64,000 nucleotides of DNA from ATX-6F1 sp943369485 (GCA_943369485.1 CALRNH020000003.1:62001-126000), one strand, 5' to 3'. Positions 35,539 to 45,164 are shown, counted from the first letter of the stretch. The notes: generated by a model from the sequence alone, not told the origin. A program made the numbers and translations.

Positions 35539-37264
35539 AGCGGGCCTCGGCGAAGCGGTAGAGGGGGCGCCAGAGCAGCCGATTGAAGCTCACCACCATC
35601 AGGGCCATCACCACAAGCCCAAGCAACAGGCGGGGCTGATCGCCGTGGGCGGTGGCGCTTGCGATGTAGGAGCCCAGCCCCGCCGTCTCCAGCCGCTGGT
35701 GTCCCCAGGTCACCAGCTCGGCCACGATCGAGGCGTTCCAGGCGGCGCCGCAGGCCGTGACAGCCCCGGTGACCCAGCTGCTGAACAGGGCCGGCAGCAG
35801 GAAGCGCCGCCAGCGCTGGCGGCCTTTGAGGTCGAACACCTGGGCCATCTCACGCAGGTCGGCGGGGATGGCGCTGGCGCCGGCGGTGGCGTTGAAGAGC
35901 ACGTACCACTGGGCCCCCATGGCCATCAGCAGCACGCAACCCAGCCAGAGCGGTGTACCGCTGACCAGAAACAGCACCGTGAAGAACGGGAACAGCAGGT
36001 TCGCCGGGATGCTTGCCAGCATCAGGATCAGGGGCTGGAGCAGGCTGGCCAGCCTTGGCCGCAACCCGATCGTCACCGCCAGGGGCAGGAAGATCAAGGT
36101 GCTGGCCCCCAGCACCGCCAGCACCCGCCCAAGGGTGAGCAGGCCGTAACCCAGCACCGCCAGCACCTCCGCCAGGCCCACCCGCTGGGCGCTGCGCTGG
36201 ATCACCAGCACCAGGGCGATCGCCCCCACCACGAGCACCAGGGCATCCACCCAGCGGGGATCGTTGTGGCGCTTGGCGCGGGAGCGGGGTTGGCGCGGTG
36301 CGGCGCTCCAGCGGTTGAGGCGCCGGCGCAGGGGCCCACTCAGGCGGTTCAGTCCAAGGCCCAGCCAGCGCAGACCGCCGGATTCCTGCAGCAGGGTGAG
36401 CAGCCAGGATTCCGCCGGCTGCGCGCTGGCGCTGGCATCGAGCCGGAAGCGTTCGCTCCAGGCCACCAGTGGCCGCCAGAACAGCTGGTCGGTCAACGCA
36501 ATCAATGCCAGCATCGTCAGCAGGGCCCAGAGCACGCAGTCGATGCGCTGCCCGGCGATGGCCGAGGCGACGTAGGAACCCAACCCGGGCAGGGTGTAGT
36601 TGGCGTTGTTGACGCTGATCGCTTCGCTCTGGGTGGCGAAGAACCAGCCGCCGGCGAAGCTCATCATTCCGTTCCACACCATCGGGATCGCGCTGGTGGG
36701 GAGGTTCAGGCGCGTGAAGCGCTGCCAGCCGCTGAAGCCATACACGCTGGCGGCCTCCCGCAGTTCCTTGGGGATGGTGCGCAGGGATTGGTGGTAGCAG
36801 AAGATCAGGTTCCAGACCTGGCCGGTGACGATCGCAAAGATCGAGGCGGCTTCCAGTCCCAGCAGGCTGCCCGGGAACAGCCCGACAAAAAAGGGCACGA
36901 TCACCGCCAGGAATCCCAGCACCGGCACTGACTGCAGCACGTCAACCAGGGGCAGGATCAGCCGTTCGGCCACCGCCGAGCGGGCCGTGAGCGAGCCGAT
37001 GGCGATGGCCAGAGCAAGGGAGATGGCCAGAGCGATGAACATGCGCAGGCAGGATCGGGCCGCGTAGTAGGGCAGCCGGCCGGGGGAGAGATCCAGGCCC
37101 GCCAGGCGGCCGCTGGGGTGAAAGCTCACGGCCATCTGGCTGCCGAGGCTGGCGATCAGCACCACCAGACCCAGCCCGAGCAGCAGCAGGGCCAGATCGA
37201 CCAGGAAGGCTCGGCGCGGATCCCCCCGGGCCGGGACCCCGGCCCTCAGAACGGCAGGTTCCAT
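35528..37264 (-). CDS. Double-domain ABC transporter permease (NitT/TauT class)
   Basis: 578 residues from MEPAVLRAGV: two BPD_transp_1 permease domains in tandem. The first has the EAA-like loop LREAASVYGFSGWQRFTRL and the second LREMAQVFDLKGRQRWRRF, each followed by LPTSAIP/LPALFSS. A linker rich in Arg joins them. The start chosen leaves 88 bases to the divergent pgaB start; a farther in-frame start would overlap it. With the adjacent ATPase it forms an importer in which one gene supplies both permease halves. This organisation with an AAA-associated ATPase recurs in bacteria, but the substrate is not established. Confidence 0.88.
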   Translation of the reverse strand: MEPAVLRAGVPARGDPRRAFLVDLALLLLGLGLVVLIASLGSQMAVSFHPSGRLAGLDLSPGRLPYYAARSCLRMFIALAISLALAIAIGSLTARSAVAERLILPLVDVLQSVPVLGFLAVIVPFFVGLFPGSLLGLEAASIFAIVTGQVWNLIFCYHQSLRTIPKELREAASVYGFSGWQRFTRLNLPTSAIPMVWNGMMSFAGGWFFATQSEAISVNNANYTLPGLGSYVASAIAGQRIDCVLWALLTMLALIALTDQLFWRPLVAWSERFRLDASASAQPAESWLLTLLQESGGLRWLGLGLNRLSGPLRRRLNRWSAAPRQPRSRAKRHNDPRWVDALVLVVGAIALVLVIQRSAQRVGLAEVLAVLGYGLLTLGRVLAVLGASTLIFLPLAVTIGLRPRLASLLQPLILMLASIPANLLFPFFTVLFLVSGTPLWLGCVLLMAMGAQWYVLFNATAGASAIPADLREMAQVFDLKGRQRWRRFLLPALFSSWVTGAVTACGAAWNASIVAELVTWGHQRLETAGLGSYIASATAHGDQPRLLLGLVVMALMVVSFNRLLWRPLYRFAEARYGE

Positions 37265-37352
37265 CACGCGAAAGCCGTTGAAGCCACTCTCCCATCCTGC
37301 CCATGGGCTCCTGTTATCGATTTCTTTCCGCTGGCCATCCAGAGTTGTGGCC

Positions 37353-39389
37353 ATGGCGTTGGTTCGATCGCTGCTTCGACCTCTGATGGCGGCCCTGCTG
37401 GGCCTGGGGTTGGTGCTTTTCTGGGGGGACGGACTTGGGGCAGCCGCCCCCCTTGCCGTGGCCAATGCCGCCGACCCCCTCGGTGGTCTGGTGGTGCTGG
37501 GCTATCACGAAATTGCCGAGGGCTCCAGCACCCTGGAGCGCGACTACGCCGTATCTCCGGCCAACTTCGCCGCCCAGATCGACTGGTTGGCGAGCCAGGG
37601 TTACCACTTCGCCTCGGTGCAGGAGGTGCTCCGGGCCCGATCCGGCGGCAGGCGGCTGCCGCCCCGCTCGGTGCTGCTCAGCTTCGACGACGGCTACCGC
37701 AGCTTCTACGACAATGCTTTTCCCGTGCTGAAGCGCCATCAGGCACCGGCTCTCCTGGGTCTGGTGGGCAGCTGGCTGGAGACCGCCTCACCGCTGGTGC
37801 AGTTCGGCGATGAACGCCAACCGCGACAGCGCTTTCTCAGCTGGGAACAGATCCGAATGATGGAGCGCAGCGGTCTGGTGGAGGCGGGCAGCCACACCTA
37901 CGACCTCCACAAGGGCATCACCGCCAACCCCCAGAGCAACTCAGAACCGGCGGTCACCTCTCGCCTCTATCGCCCGGGCAAGGGCTACGAGAGCGAAGCC
38001 GACTATCGCCGCCGGCTCAAGGCCGATCTGGCCCACAACAGTGACCTGCTCCTGGCGCGTCTCGGCCACCGTCCCCGGGCGGTGGTCTGGCCCTACGGCC
38101 GCTACAACGCCACGGCCTCCTCCGTGGCCAGCGAACTGGGCATGCCGATCGGGCTCAGCCTCGATGACGGTGCCAACCGCGCCGCTGTGCCTCTCTCGGC
38201 CCTCAGACGGGTGCTGATGACCGCCGACATGGGCGGTGCCAGGGGGTTGGAGCGGGAATTGACCCAGCGCGATCACGACATCGGCGACACGGCCCGCTCC
38301 GTCAAGGCGATGCATGTCGACCTCGACAACATCTACGACCCCAATCCCGAGCAGATCGAGCGCAACCTCAAGCTTCTGCTGGAGCGCATCCGGGCGATGG
38401 GCATCAACACCGTCTACCTTCAGGCCTACGCCGACCCCGACGGCGACGGCGCTGCCAATTCGGTTTATTTCCCCAACCGGCATCTGCCGCTGCGGGCTGA
38501 TCTGTTCAACCACGTGGCCTGGGAGATCCGCACCCGCACCCAGGTGCGTCGTCTCTACGCCTGGATGCCCGTGCTGGCCTTCGAGTTGCCCAAGGGGCAC
38601 CCCGCCGCCACGGATCGGGTGGTGACCCAGCCCAGCCGCTCGGGCCATCTGGCCATGGGCTATCCGAGGCTGTCGCCGTTCTCGCCCCGGGCCATGGCCG
38701 TGGTCGACGACATCTACACCGACCTCTCCCGCCGTGCCACCTTCGATGGCGTCCTCTTTCACGACGATGTCACCTTGAGCGACTACGAGGACGCCAGCCC
38801 CATGGCCCTGCGCCAGTACCGCCGCTGGGGCCTCCCCGGTGACCTGGCGATGATCCGTGCCAGCGACGACCTGCTGGGCCGTTGGACCAACCGCAAGACC
38901 GATGCACTCGAACGGCTCACCCTGCACCTTGCGGACAAGGTGCGCGAGAACCAGGCCCAACTGCGCACGGCCCGCAACCTCTATGCCCAGGTGGTGCTCA
39001 ATCCCCACGCTGAGTCCTGGTACAGCCAATCTCTCGATGATGCCATCCGTGATTACGACTTCACCGCGGTGATGGCCATGCCCTACATGGAGAAGGCCAG
39101 CGATCCCAAGGCCTTCCTGAGTCGGTTGGTGGATGAGGTGAAGCAGAAGCCCCATGGCCTCGAGCGGGTCCTGTTCGAGCTGCAGAGCACCGACTGGCAC
39201 ACCCGCACTGACATCCCCAGCCATGAACTGGCGGCCCAGGTGCAGGATCTCTACCGGCTGGGGGCCCGTCATGTGGGTTATTACCCCGACAACCTCTACC
39301 GCGGTACTCCCGATCCCTCTGTGCTGCGGCCGGTGTTCATGGCCCACTCCAGTGATCCCGTGCTGGCCCAGTTGCCGGCGCGCCGCTGA
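37353..39389 (+). CDS. pgaB: Poly-beta-1,6-N-acetyl-D-glucosamine N-deacetylase PgaB
   Basis: 678 residues. An N-terminal membrane/signal segment (about 9-37), a polysaccharide deacetylase (CE4) domain with LVVLGYHEI, the Asp pair LLSFDDGYRSFYDNAFP and the metal histidines GSHTYDLH, and a C-terminal PgaB hydrolase-type domain from about 315 (MHVDLDNIYDPNPEQI, INTVYLQAYADPDGDG, LFHDDVTLSDYEDASP, MAMPYMEKA). In E. coli PgaB partly deacetylates PNAG in the periplasm for export. ATG chosen just before the signal segment. pgaC starts 2 bases after the stop. No pgaA outer-membrane porin is in the window. Confidence 0.93.
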   Translation: MALVRSLLRPLMAALLGLGLVLFWGDGLGAAAPLAVANAADPLGGLVVLGYHEIAEGSSTLERDYAVSPANFAAQIDWLASQGYHFASVQEVLRARSGGRRLPPRSVLLSFDDGYRSFYDNAFPVLKRHQAPALLGLVGSWLETASPLVQFGDERQPRQRFLSWEQIRMMERSGLVEAGSHTYDLHKGITANPQSNSEPAVTSRLYRPGKGYESEADYRRRLKADLAHNSDLLLARLGHRPRAVVWPYGRYNATASSVASELGMPIGLSLDDGANRAAVPLSALRRVLMTADMGGARGLERELTQRDHDIGDTARSVKAMHVDLDNIYDPNPEQIERNLKLLLERIRAMGINTVYLQAYADPDGDGAANSVYFPNRHLPLRADLFNHVAWEIRTRTQVRRLYAWMPVLAFELPKGHPAATDRVVTQPSRSGHLAMGYPRLSPFSPRAMAVVDDIYTDLSRRATFDGVLFHDDVTLSDYEDASPMALRQYRRWGLPGDLAMIRASDDLLGRWTNRKTDALERLTLHLADKVRENQAQLRTARNLYAQVVLNPHAESWYSQSLDDAIRDYDFTAVMAMPYMEKASDPKAFLSRLVDEVKQKPHGLERVLFELQSTDWHTRTDIPSHELAAQVQDLYRLGARHVGYYPDNLYRGTPDPSVLRPVFMAHSSDPVLAQLPARR

Positions 39390-39391
39390 GG

Positions 39392-40648
39392 TTGACCTAC
39401 ACAATCGAAGCGATTCGCGACCTCGGTCTGTTCGTGGTCGACTACCCCCTGGCCATGGCGGGGTTGTGGATGGTTCTGGCCCTGGTGTTCGTACTGCGCA
39501 CGGAGCGCAACGAGCGCTGGTTACGCCATCCCCCCCCGCCCCTGGCTACGCCGCCGGTGAGCGTGCTGATCCCCTGCTTCAACGAAGGCCCGAACCTGGC
39601 GGAGACCCTGCGCCACGCTCTGGCGATCGATTGGCCCGAGTGGGAGGTGATCGCCATCAACGACGGCAGCAGCGACGACACCGGCGCTCAGCTGGATGCC
39701 TGGGCCGCGGTGGACCGGCGCCTGCGGGTGGTGCATCTGGCCAGCAACCAGGGCAAGGCGATGGCCCTGCGCACCGGAGCCCTGCTGGCGCGCCATGAGC
39801 TGTTGGTGTGCATCGATGGCGATGCCCTGCTGGACCCCGACGCCGTGGCCTGGCTGGTGCGGCGGCTGCTCCAGGACCACCGCCTGGGGGCGGTGACGGG
39901 CAACCCCCGCATCCGCAACCGCACCACCCTGCTGGGGCGCGTGCAGGTGGGGGAGTTCTCCTCGATCATCGGTCTGATCAAACGGGCCCAGTCAAGTCTC
40001 GGCGGCCTGTTCACCCTCTCAGGCGTGATCGCCGCCTTCCGGCGTCAGGCCCTGCAGGAGGTCGGCTACTGGAACGTTGACATGCTCACCGAGGACATCG
40101 CCATCACCTGGGCCCTGCAGCGGGGGGGCTGGCGGGTGGCCTACGAACCCCATGCCCTGGTGTGGATCCTGATGCCGGAAACCCTTGCTGGGCTGGGGAA
40201 ACAGCGGCTGCGCTGGGCCGAGGGGGGCGTGCAGGTGCTGTTGAGCAACCTGGATCTGCTGCTGCGGCCGCGCCAGTGGCGGCTGCTGCCCTTCCTGCTG
40301 GAGCCGTTGCTGAGCCTGCTCTGGGCCCACGCCATGGTGCTGGTGCTGTTGATCTGGGCTCTGTCGCTGCTCAAGGGCGGAGCCGGAGCCCTGGAGTTCC
40401 CGCTCCTGCCCAGGGCCGATGGTGCCTGGCTGGCCCTGGTCTGCCTGCTGCAGTTCAGCTTCAGCCTCTGGCTCGATCGCCCTTACGACCGGGATCTGGT
40501 CCGCAACGTCTACTGGATGATCTGGTACCCGCTGGTGTTCTGGTTGTTGACCCTGACCACCTCGGTGATGGCCCTGCCCATGGTGCTTAAGCGGGGCCGA
40601 GGCCGGCGGGCCCGCTGGGTCAGTCCCGATCGGGGCCAGCGGGCCTGA
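39392..40648 (+). CDS. pgaC: PNAG synthase glycosyltransferase PgaC
   Basis: 418 residues, family 2 glycosyltransferase in the inner membrane. One N-terminal membrane helix; catalytic motifs SVLIPCFNEG, INDGSSDD, CIDGDALLD, the acceptor TEDIAITWALQ and the processive QRLRW; then three to four C-terminal membrane segments. It polymerises UDP-GlcNAc into beta-1,6 PNAG and extrudes the chain, working with PgaD. TTG start, 2 bases after the pgaB stop. Length is close to E. coli PgaC (441). Confidence 0.93.
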   Translation: MTYTIEAIRDLGLFVVDYPLAMAGLWMVLALVFVLRTERNERWLRHPPPPLATPPVSVLIPCFNEGPNLAETLRHALAIDWPEWEVIAINDGSSDDTGAQLDAWAAVDRRLRVVHLASNQGKAMALRTGALLARHELLVCIDGDALLDPDAVAWLVRRLLQDHRLGAVTGNPRIRNRTTLLGRVQVGEFSSIIGLIKRAQSSLGGLFTLSGVIAAFRRQALQEVGYWNVDMLTEDIAITWALQRGGWRVAYEPHALVWILMPETLAGLGKQRLRWAEGGVQVLLSNLDLLLRPRQWRLLPFLLEPLLSLLWAHAMVLVLLIWALSLLKGGAGALEFPLLPRADGAWLALVCLLQFSFSLWLDRPYDRDLVRNVYWMIWYPLVFWLLTLTTSVMALPMVLKRGRGRRARWVSPDRGQRA

Positions 40649-40724
40649 GCCTGGGTCCCGACTTGCCGATATCTGCACGGTTGTTTCCCACAGTGTTGAT
40701 CGACACTCCGTTCCGGCTTCTCCC

Positions 40725-41180
40725 GTGCCAACCAGCCTCGCTCCGATCATCGATCTGCGTGCCGGGCAGCCCCCCCATCGGCAGTGGGCCGCGGAGATGG
40801 CCACCCTCGGCCTCTGGGGTGCCTGGGGTGTGCTGTTGGGGGGCCTCGCCGTGCCGGCGGGTCTGCTGACCCTGGCGGCCCTCTGGCGCCTGGGCCGCAG
40901 TTGGCGGAGCAGCGCTGCAACCGCTGCCGCCAGTGACAACCTCCCCCCGCTCCCTGCCGAGGTCAGGGGTCCCCTGCTCCAGAGCAGTACAGACGTGGGC
41001 CGCTCGGCCATGGCGGATCAGTTCGGCCTGCGGGAAGTGGATCTGTTCCGGGCCCAGCACACCTCCATCTGCCGCGTGCACCATGATGAGCTGGGTGGGA
41101 TTCTTCGGATCGAATGCCTGAGCCACCCCGGTGCTCCGACTTCGGTCGTCCCCGATCTCCATGCGCATCCTGTTGGCTGA
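40725..41180 (+). CDS. pgaD: PgaD-like PNAG synthase accessory protein
   Basis: 151 residues from a GTG. Short N-terminus (IIDLRAGQPP), a membrane hairpin (LWGAWGVLLGGLAVPAGLLT and beyond), then a cytosolic part with LREVDLFRAQHTSICRVHHD, the PgaD-type motif in which VHHD is conserved. E. coli PgaD (137 residues) is required by PgaC and helps sense c-di-GMP. Position after pgaC supports the call; sequence similarity alone would be modest. The 3' end overlaps the response regulator gene by 20 bases. Confidence 0.75.
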   Translation: MPTSLAPIIDLRAGQPPHRQWAAEMATLGLWGAWGVLLGGLAVPAGLLTLAALWRLGRSWRSSAATAAASDNLPPLPAEVRGPLLQSSTDVGRSAMADQFGLREVDLFRAQHTSICRVHHDELGGILRIECLSHPGAPTSVVPDLHAHPVG

Positions 41181-41841
41181 AGACGACGCCCGGTTGGCGG
41201 AGCCCCTGGTCGACTTCCTCGAGCACGACCGCCATACGGTGACCTGGCTCACCCAGGGCGACCAGGCCCTCGATCAATTGCTGGGGGGTGAGTACCAGCT
41301 GGCCCTGCTCGATTGGATGCTGCCGGGGCGCGATGGGCTGAGCATCGTTCGCGGGCTCAGGCAGCACAACAACACCACCTTGGTGATCATGATCACGGCC
41401 CGTGATGCCCTCGGCGATGTGGTCGATGGTCTTCAGGCCGGTGCCGACGACTACGTGGTCAAACCATTCCGCATGGCCGAGCTGGCCGCCCGCATTCGCT
41501 CGCTCGAGCGCCGCTCCGATCGGCCCTACCAGCCAAGCCGCCTGGTCTGGGGACCCCTGGAACTCGATCCGGCCGCAGCGGCGGCGTGGTGCCATGGACG
41601 CACGCTCACCCTCACCAGCAAGGAATGGCAGCTGCTGGAGTGGTTCCTCCGCCACCCCGGTCGGCTGTTCAGCCGCGGGCAGCTTCTGGATCAGTTGTGG
41701 TCGCTGGAGGTCGATTCGGGGGAAGACACGGTCAAGACCCACCTCAACAACCTGCGCCGCAAGTTGCGTTCCGCAGGTAGCCCCGATCCGATCGAAACCC
41801 TCCATGGTCTGGGCTACCGGTTGACACCGCCATCGGTGTGA
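41161..41841 (+). CDS. OmpR-family response regulator linked to the pga operon
   Basis: 226 residues: MRILLAEDDARLAEPLVDFL, phosphoacceptor Asp51 (LALLDWMLPGRDG), switch Thr (MITARD), Lys in VVKPFR, then a winged-helix domain with LTSKEWQLLEWFLRHPG and VKTHLNNLRRKL, ending LHGLGYRL. It is of the QseB/RppA-like type. The start within the pgaD coding end and the GTG of the kinase overlapping its stop imply one transcript pgaB-C-D-regulator-kinase. It may control PNAG production or be controlled with it. Confidence 0.92.
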   Translation: MRILLAEDDARLAEPLVDFLEHDRHTVTWLTQGDQALDQLLGGEYQLALLDWMLPGRDGLSIVRGLRQHNNTTLVIMITARDALGDVVDGLQAGADDYVVKPFRMAELAARIRSLERRSDRPYQPSRLVWGPLELDPAAAAAWCHGRTLTLTSKEWQLLEWFLRHPGRLFSRGQLLDQLWSLEVDSGEDTVKTHLNNLRRKLRSAGSPDPIETLHGLGYRLTPPSV

Positions 41842-43097
41842 GCAAACGCCCGCCAACCGCTCGGCCCGCCCGATCCCTGCGTCGTCAGCAGAACGAGTTG
41901 CTGTTGTTGTATCTGGGCAGCCTGGCGGCGGTGCTGTTGCTGTTCGCCGCCGTGGTGCGTGAGGGCTTCCAGGCCAGACAGCTGGCGGACGTGCGCAGCC
42001 ACCTGAGCCTGATTGCAGAGGATTTCTCAGGCCTGCCCCTGCCTGAACCTGGAACGGAGCGTGATCTGCAGGACAGTCGCAAGGATTTCGCCACCGCCCG
42101 CCAGCAAGTTGAGTGGTTCGTGGCCGGTCGGCCCGGGGCCGTGGCCCGTCTGGGGGAAGTGCACACCCTCGGCCCCCTGCCCAGGAAGCTTGAGGGCCAA
42201 CGCGTCACCTGGCAGGAGGGCTCTGACTGGATCGCCCTGGTGCGGCCCTCAGATCGAGCCCCTGGGGTCTGGATCCGGGTGAGCGAAGACCTTGAGCCCC
42301 TGGACAACAGGCTGCGCCAGCTCGATGTGACCCTGGCCGTCGCGATCACGATGGCCCTGGTACTCAGTGCGTTTTCGGCCCTGCTGCTCACCCGCCGGGC
42401 CGTCGCCCCCCTGGAGCGCAGTCTCCAGCGTCTGCGCCAATTCAGCCTCGATGCCTCCCATGAACTGCGGGGCCCCCTGGCGGCGCTGGCCGCCAACGCC
42501 GAGATGGGGTTGGTGGCGGTCGCGGAGGCGGCGCCAGGCCAGCAGCGACGTTTTGAGGCGATCGCCAGCGCCACGGCCCAGATGGAGCGACTGGTGGACG
42601 ACCTGCTGCTGCTGGCCCGCCAGGATGAGGAGCGCCTCGAGGTGCCCCAGGCGGTGGACTTCTCGGCCCTGCTGGAGCAGCAGATCACCCTCTACCGCGA
42701 TGGGCTCGAACTGAAGCATCAGGTGTTGAATCTGGATCTCACCCCGGGGCTGCAGGTGCTGGGTCAGGCGCCGCTGCTTCACCGGCTTGTGCGCAACCTG
42801 CTCGACAACGCCATGCGTTACACACCTGAAGGCGGCTTGGTGTCGGTGCGTTCCCACCGCCGCGGCTCTTGGGTGGTCCTCTCGGTGCAGGACAGCGGCA
42901 TCGGCCTGAGCGAGGAGGACTTACCCCAGGTGTTCGATCGCTTCTGGCGGGCCCGCTCCGATCGTCCCGACGGTGGCTCCGGCCTCGGGCTGGCGATCGT
43001 CTCGCGCATCTGCTCCTCCCATGGTGGTGACATTCGGGTGACCAGCGAGCCCGCTCAGGGAAGCTGCTTCACGGTGGAGCTTCCCTCCAGCTCGTAG
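41838..43097 (+). CDS. Sensor histidine kinase linked to the pga operon
   Basis: 419 residues. Membrane helix at about 21-41, an extracytoplasmic sensor loop of about 120 residues, a second helix at about 164-185, HisKA with phospho-His208 in FSLDASHELRGPL, and HATPase with N-box LVRNLLDNAMRYTPEGG, G1 VQDSGIGLSEEDL and G2 GGSGLGLAIVSRIC. GTG start overlaps the regulator's stop. It forms a two-component pair with the gene before. The 3' end overlaps the opposing mscS gene by 29 bases. Confidence 0.92.
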   Translation: MSKRPPTARPARSLRRQQNELLLLYLGSLAAVLLLFAAVVREGFQARQLADVRSHLSLIAEDFSGLPLPEPGTERDLQDSRKDFATARQQVEWFVAGRPGAVARLGEVHTLGPLPRKLEGQRVTWQEGSDWIALVRPSDRAPGVWIRVSEDLEPLDNRLRQLDVTLAVAITMALVLSAFSALLLTRRAVAPLERSLQRLRQFSLDASHELRGPLAALAANAEMGLVAVAEAAPGQQRRFEAIASATAQMERLVDDLLLLARQDEERLEVPQAVDFSALLEQQITLYRDGLELKHQVLNLDLTPGLQVLGQAPLLHRLVRNLLDNAMRYTPEGGLVSVRSHRRGSWVVLSVQDSGIGLSEEDLPQVFDRFWRARSDRPDGGSGLGLAIVSRICSSHGGDIRVTSEPAQGSCFTVELPSSS

Positions 43098-44772
43098 CGA
43101 GGGGAATGCCGGCGCCGTCGAGGGCCAGCAGCAGCCGGCGGCGCAGCTCCCGCCCGCAGAGCCATTGCTCTCCGGCGCGGGTGATCAGCAGCACGGACAC
43201 CTCAATGCCCTGGGGGGCGAGATTGGTGACCCCACGGCACACGGGAGCCTTCAGCAGCCTGCCGGCCCAGGCGGGTTCATTGGCGAAGTCCGTGGCCGCC
43301 GCATCGATCACGGCCAGAGCCTGGTCGATGTCGGTCAGCTGGTGGGAGAGCACCAGCCGCACATCCTCTCCGGAACGGAACTTGGTGTGGTTGATCACCT
43401 GCTCGGAGCGGCTGTTCTGGATCACCACCACCCGCTGATCGGTGCAGCGCAGCTGGGTGCTGAGCACCCCCACATCCTCCACGTCTCCCTCCAGCCCGCC
43501 GATTTCGATCCAGTCGCCGATGGCGTAGCGATCCTCCAGCAGCACCGCCAGGCCGGCGACGAAATCCCGCAGCAACCCCTGGAACACAAAGGCAAGACCG
43601 CCCAGCAGGGCTCCACCGGCCACGGCGGCCGTTGTCGAGATCTCACGCACCCCAGGGATGTCGATCAGGATCAGCACCGCCACCACGGCGATGCAGCTCA
43701 GGTCGATCAGCCGGTGAGACACCCGCAGCAGGCTGCGATGGCGCTGGCTGCGGCGGGCCCGATGATCGGCCGGCACATGGCGGTTGTCGAGCCACTGGTG
43801 CAGCAGGAAATTGGCCAGAAGCCGCAGCACCGCCGCCAGCAGGCCCATGATCAGCACCTTGATCAGGGCGTCGAAGGGCTGCATCAGCAGGGTCAGCCCC
43901 AGAGTCACCTTGCCGGGGACGGCCATCACGCCGAGGCCCACCATCGCCATCAACAGGCCCAGCACCGCCACGAACAGCAAGCTGGAGAGCCCGGCGCTGA
44001 GCGCGACGAGGAGCTGACGCCAGCGGCTCAGGGGCGAGTTGACCTCCTCCTGCAGCCGGGAGGTGAGCCGGCGGCTTTTCGACAGCAGCCAGACCATCAG
44101 AGCCGTCAGCAGGCCGAGCAGCAGCTCCACCCCCAGGGTGGTCCGTTCCCGCAGTTGCAGAGCATCGAATTGCATCTGCTCGCGGGCGTGGCGCAGTCGC
44201 CGCTCCAGTAGCTGTCGCCAGTTCTGCGCGAGGGTGTCGGTGCTGACGCCGTTCAGCCGCGCATCGGCTTCGGTGACGGTGAGCAGCCGCAGCGGTTCGG
44301 GGTGACCCGGCAGTTGCGCGCTCAGCACATTCTGGCCGCCGGCATCGCGGCTGATCACGATGCTCAGGTCGCCGGGCTTGCCCAGTGGGCCCCAGTTCGC
44401 CCCCCGGCAGGCCCGGTCGGGGCCATGCAGCACCAGGGTCTCCAGCAGGTTTTCGCTCAGGGCCTCAGTGGGGCTGCAGAAGTTCGGGGCGGCATAGAGC
44501 AGGTTCAGGTTGCCCTCGATCACCCGGGCCCGCTGGGAGGCGTTCGGTCCGGCCCGCTGGTCACTCACCACCGGCGAGGCCACGGTGAGGGCAGGGATGC
44601 CCAGGATTTTGACGTTGGCGATGGCGTAGCTGCCGGCCTCGGTCGCCGCCTCCGAGGTTGCGTCGCCGCCCCCGGGGGGCAGGGCCGCCGAGGCGACCGG
44701 CAGCAGCAGGCTGAAGGTCAGGGCAAGAACGCCCAGCAGCCAGGCGCACCATCGCCGGCTCGCGGTGCTCAA
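43069..44772 (-). CDS. MscS-family mechanosensitive channel with extended N-terminus
   Basis: 567 residues. Signal-like N-terminus ending VASA, a periplasmic region of about 170 residues, four or five membrane helices and the MscS core (about 370-560) with pore-helix glycines/alanines in TTAAVAGGALLGGLAFVFQG, then the beta domain DRYAIGDWIEIGGLEGDVEDV and IQNSRSEQVINHTKF. Larger than E. coli MscS (286), like the YbiO/YnaI type with extra N-terminal helices. It would release osmolytes on membrane tension. The start overlaps the stop of the small exported protein gene upstream. Confidence 0.9.
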   Translation of the reverse strand: MSTASRRWCAWLLGVLALTFSLLLPVASAALPPGGGDATSEAATEAGSYAIANVKILGIPALTVASPVVSDQRAGPNASQRARVIEGNLNLLYAAPNFCSPTEALSENLLETLVLHGPDRACRGANWGPLGKPGDLSIVISRDAGGQNVLSAQLPGHPEPLRLLTVTEADARLNGVSTDTLAQNWRQLLERRLRHAREQMQFDALQLRERTTLGVELLLGLLTALMVWLLSKSRRLTSRLQEEVNSPLSRWRQLLVALSAGLSSLLFVAVLGLLMAMVGLGVMAVPGKVTLGLTLLMQPFDALIKVLIMGLLAAVLRLLANFLLHQWLDNRHVPADHRARRSQRHRSLLRVSHRLIDLSCIAVVAVLILIDIPGVREISTTAAVAGGALLGGLAFVFQGLLRDFVAGLAVLLEDRYAIGDWIEIGGLEGDVEDVGVLSTQLRCTDQRVVVIQNSRSEQVINHTKFRSGEDVRLVLSHQLTDIDQALAVIDAAATDFANEPAWAGRLLKAPVCRGVTNLAPQGIEVSVLLITRAGEQWLCGRELRRRLLLALDGAGIPLATSWREAPP

Positions 44773-45164
44773 GGGGCCGGGGCGAAGGCGCAGGTTCCGC
44801 TGGAGCTGCCGAGTTCGTTGTTCACCTGCTTGGTGATGGCGAGCGTCTTGCGATTGAGGCGAAATTCAATCTCATAGCTGACATCCCGGCTGATCTGTTT
44901 GGGATAGACGAAGAGAATCTGGCTGGGGGTATAGAGGGCACTGAGGGTTCTGCGTTCCCCACTGGTGTTGACGAATTCAACGCTCTTCCTGGCTTCCTGA
45001 CTCAACATGTGCCAGCTCACCACCTTGCTGGGATCGGTGGGGGTGGGTTCGGCGAAGGTGCACTTCAGCCAGGGTGGTGCCGCCAGTGAAGGCAGGCTCA
45101 GGCCCTGGAGGAGGGCCAGGGTCGAGAGGCTGAGGCAGAGGACGGCAGCGGAGCTGGGTTTCAT
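44769..45164 (-). CDS. Small exported hypothetical protein upstream of mscS-like gene
   Basis: 131 residues. Signal peptide of about 28 residues (MKPSSAAVLCLSLSTLALLQ, ending LPSLA-APP) and a short domain with WLKCTFAEPTP, WHMLSQEARKSVEFVN, YPKQISRDVSYEIEFRLNR and a C-terminal SSGTCAFAP; the two cysteines could pair. No family recognised. ATG chosen at the signal peptide although the frame is open far upstream. Stop overlaps the MscS start (ATGA), so the two are likely co-translated. Confidence 0.72.
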   Translation of the reverse strand: MKPSSAAVLCLSLSTLALLQGLSLPSLAAPPWLKCTFAEPTPTDPSKVVSWHMLSQEARKSVEFVNTSGERRTLSALYTPSQILFVYPKQISRDVSYEIEFRLNRKTLAITKQVNNELGSSSGTCAFAPAP

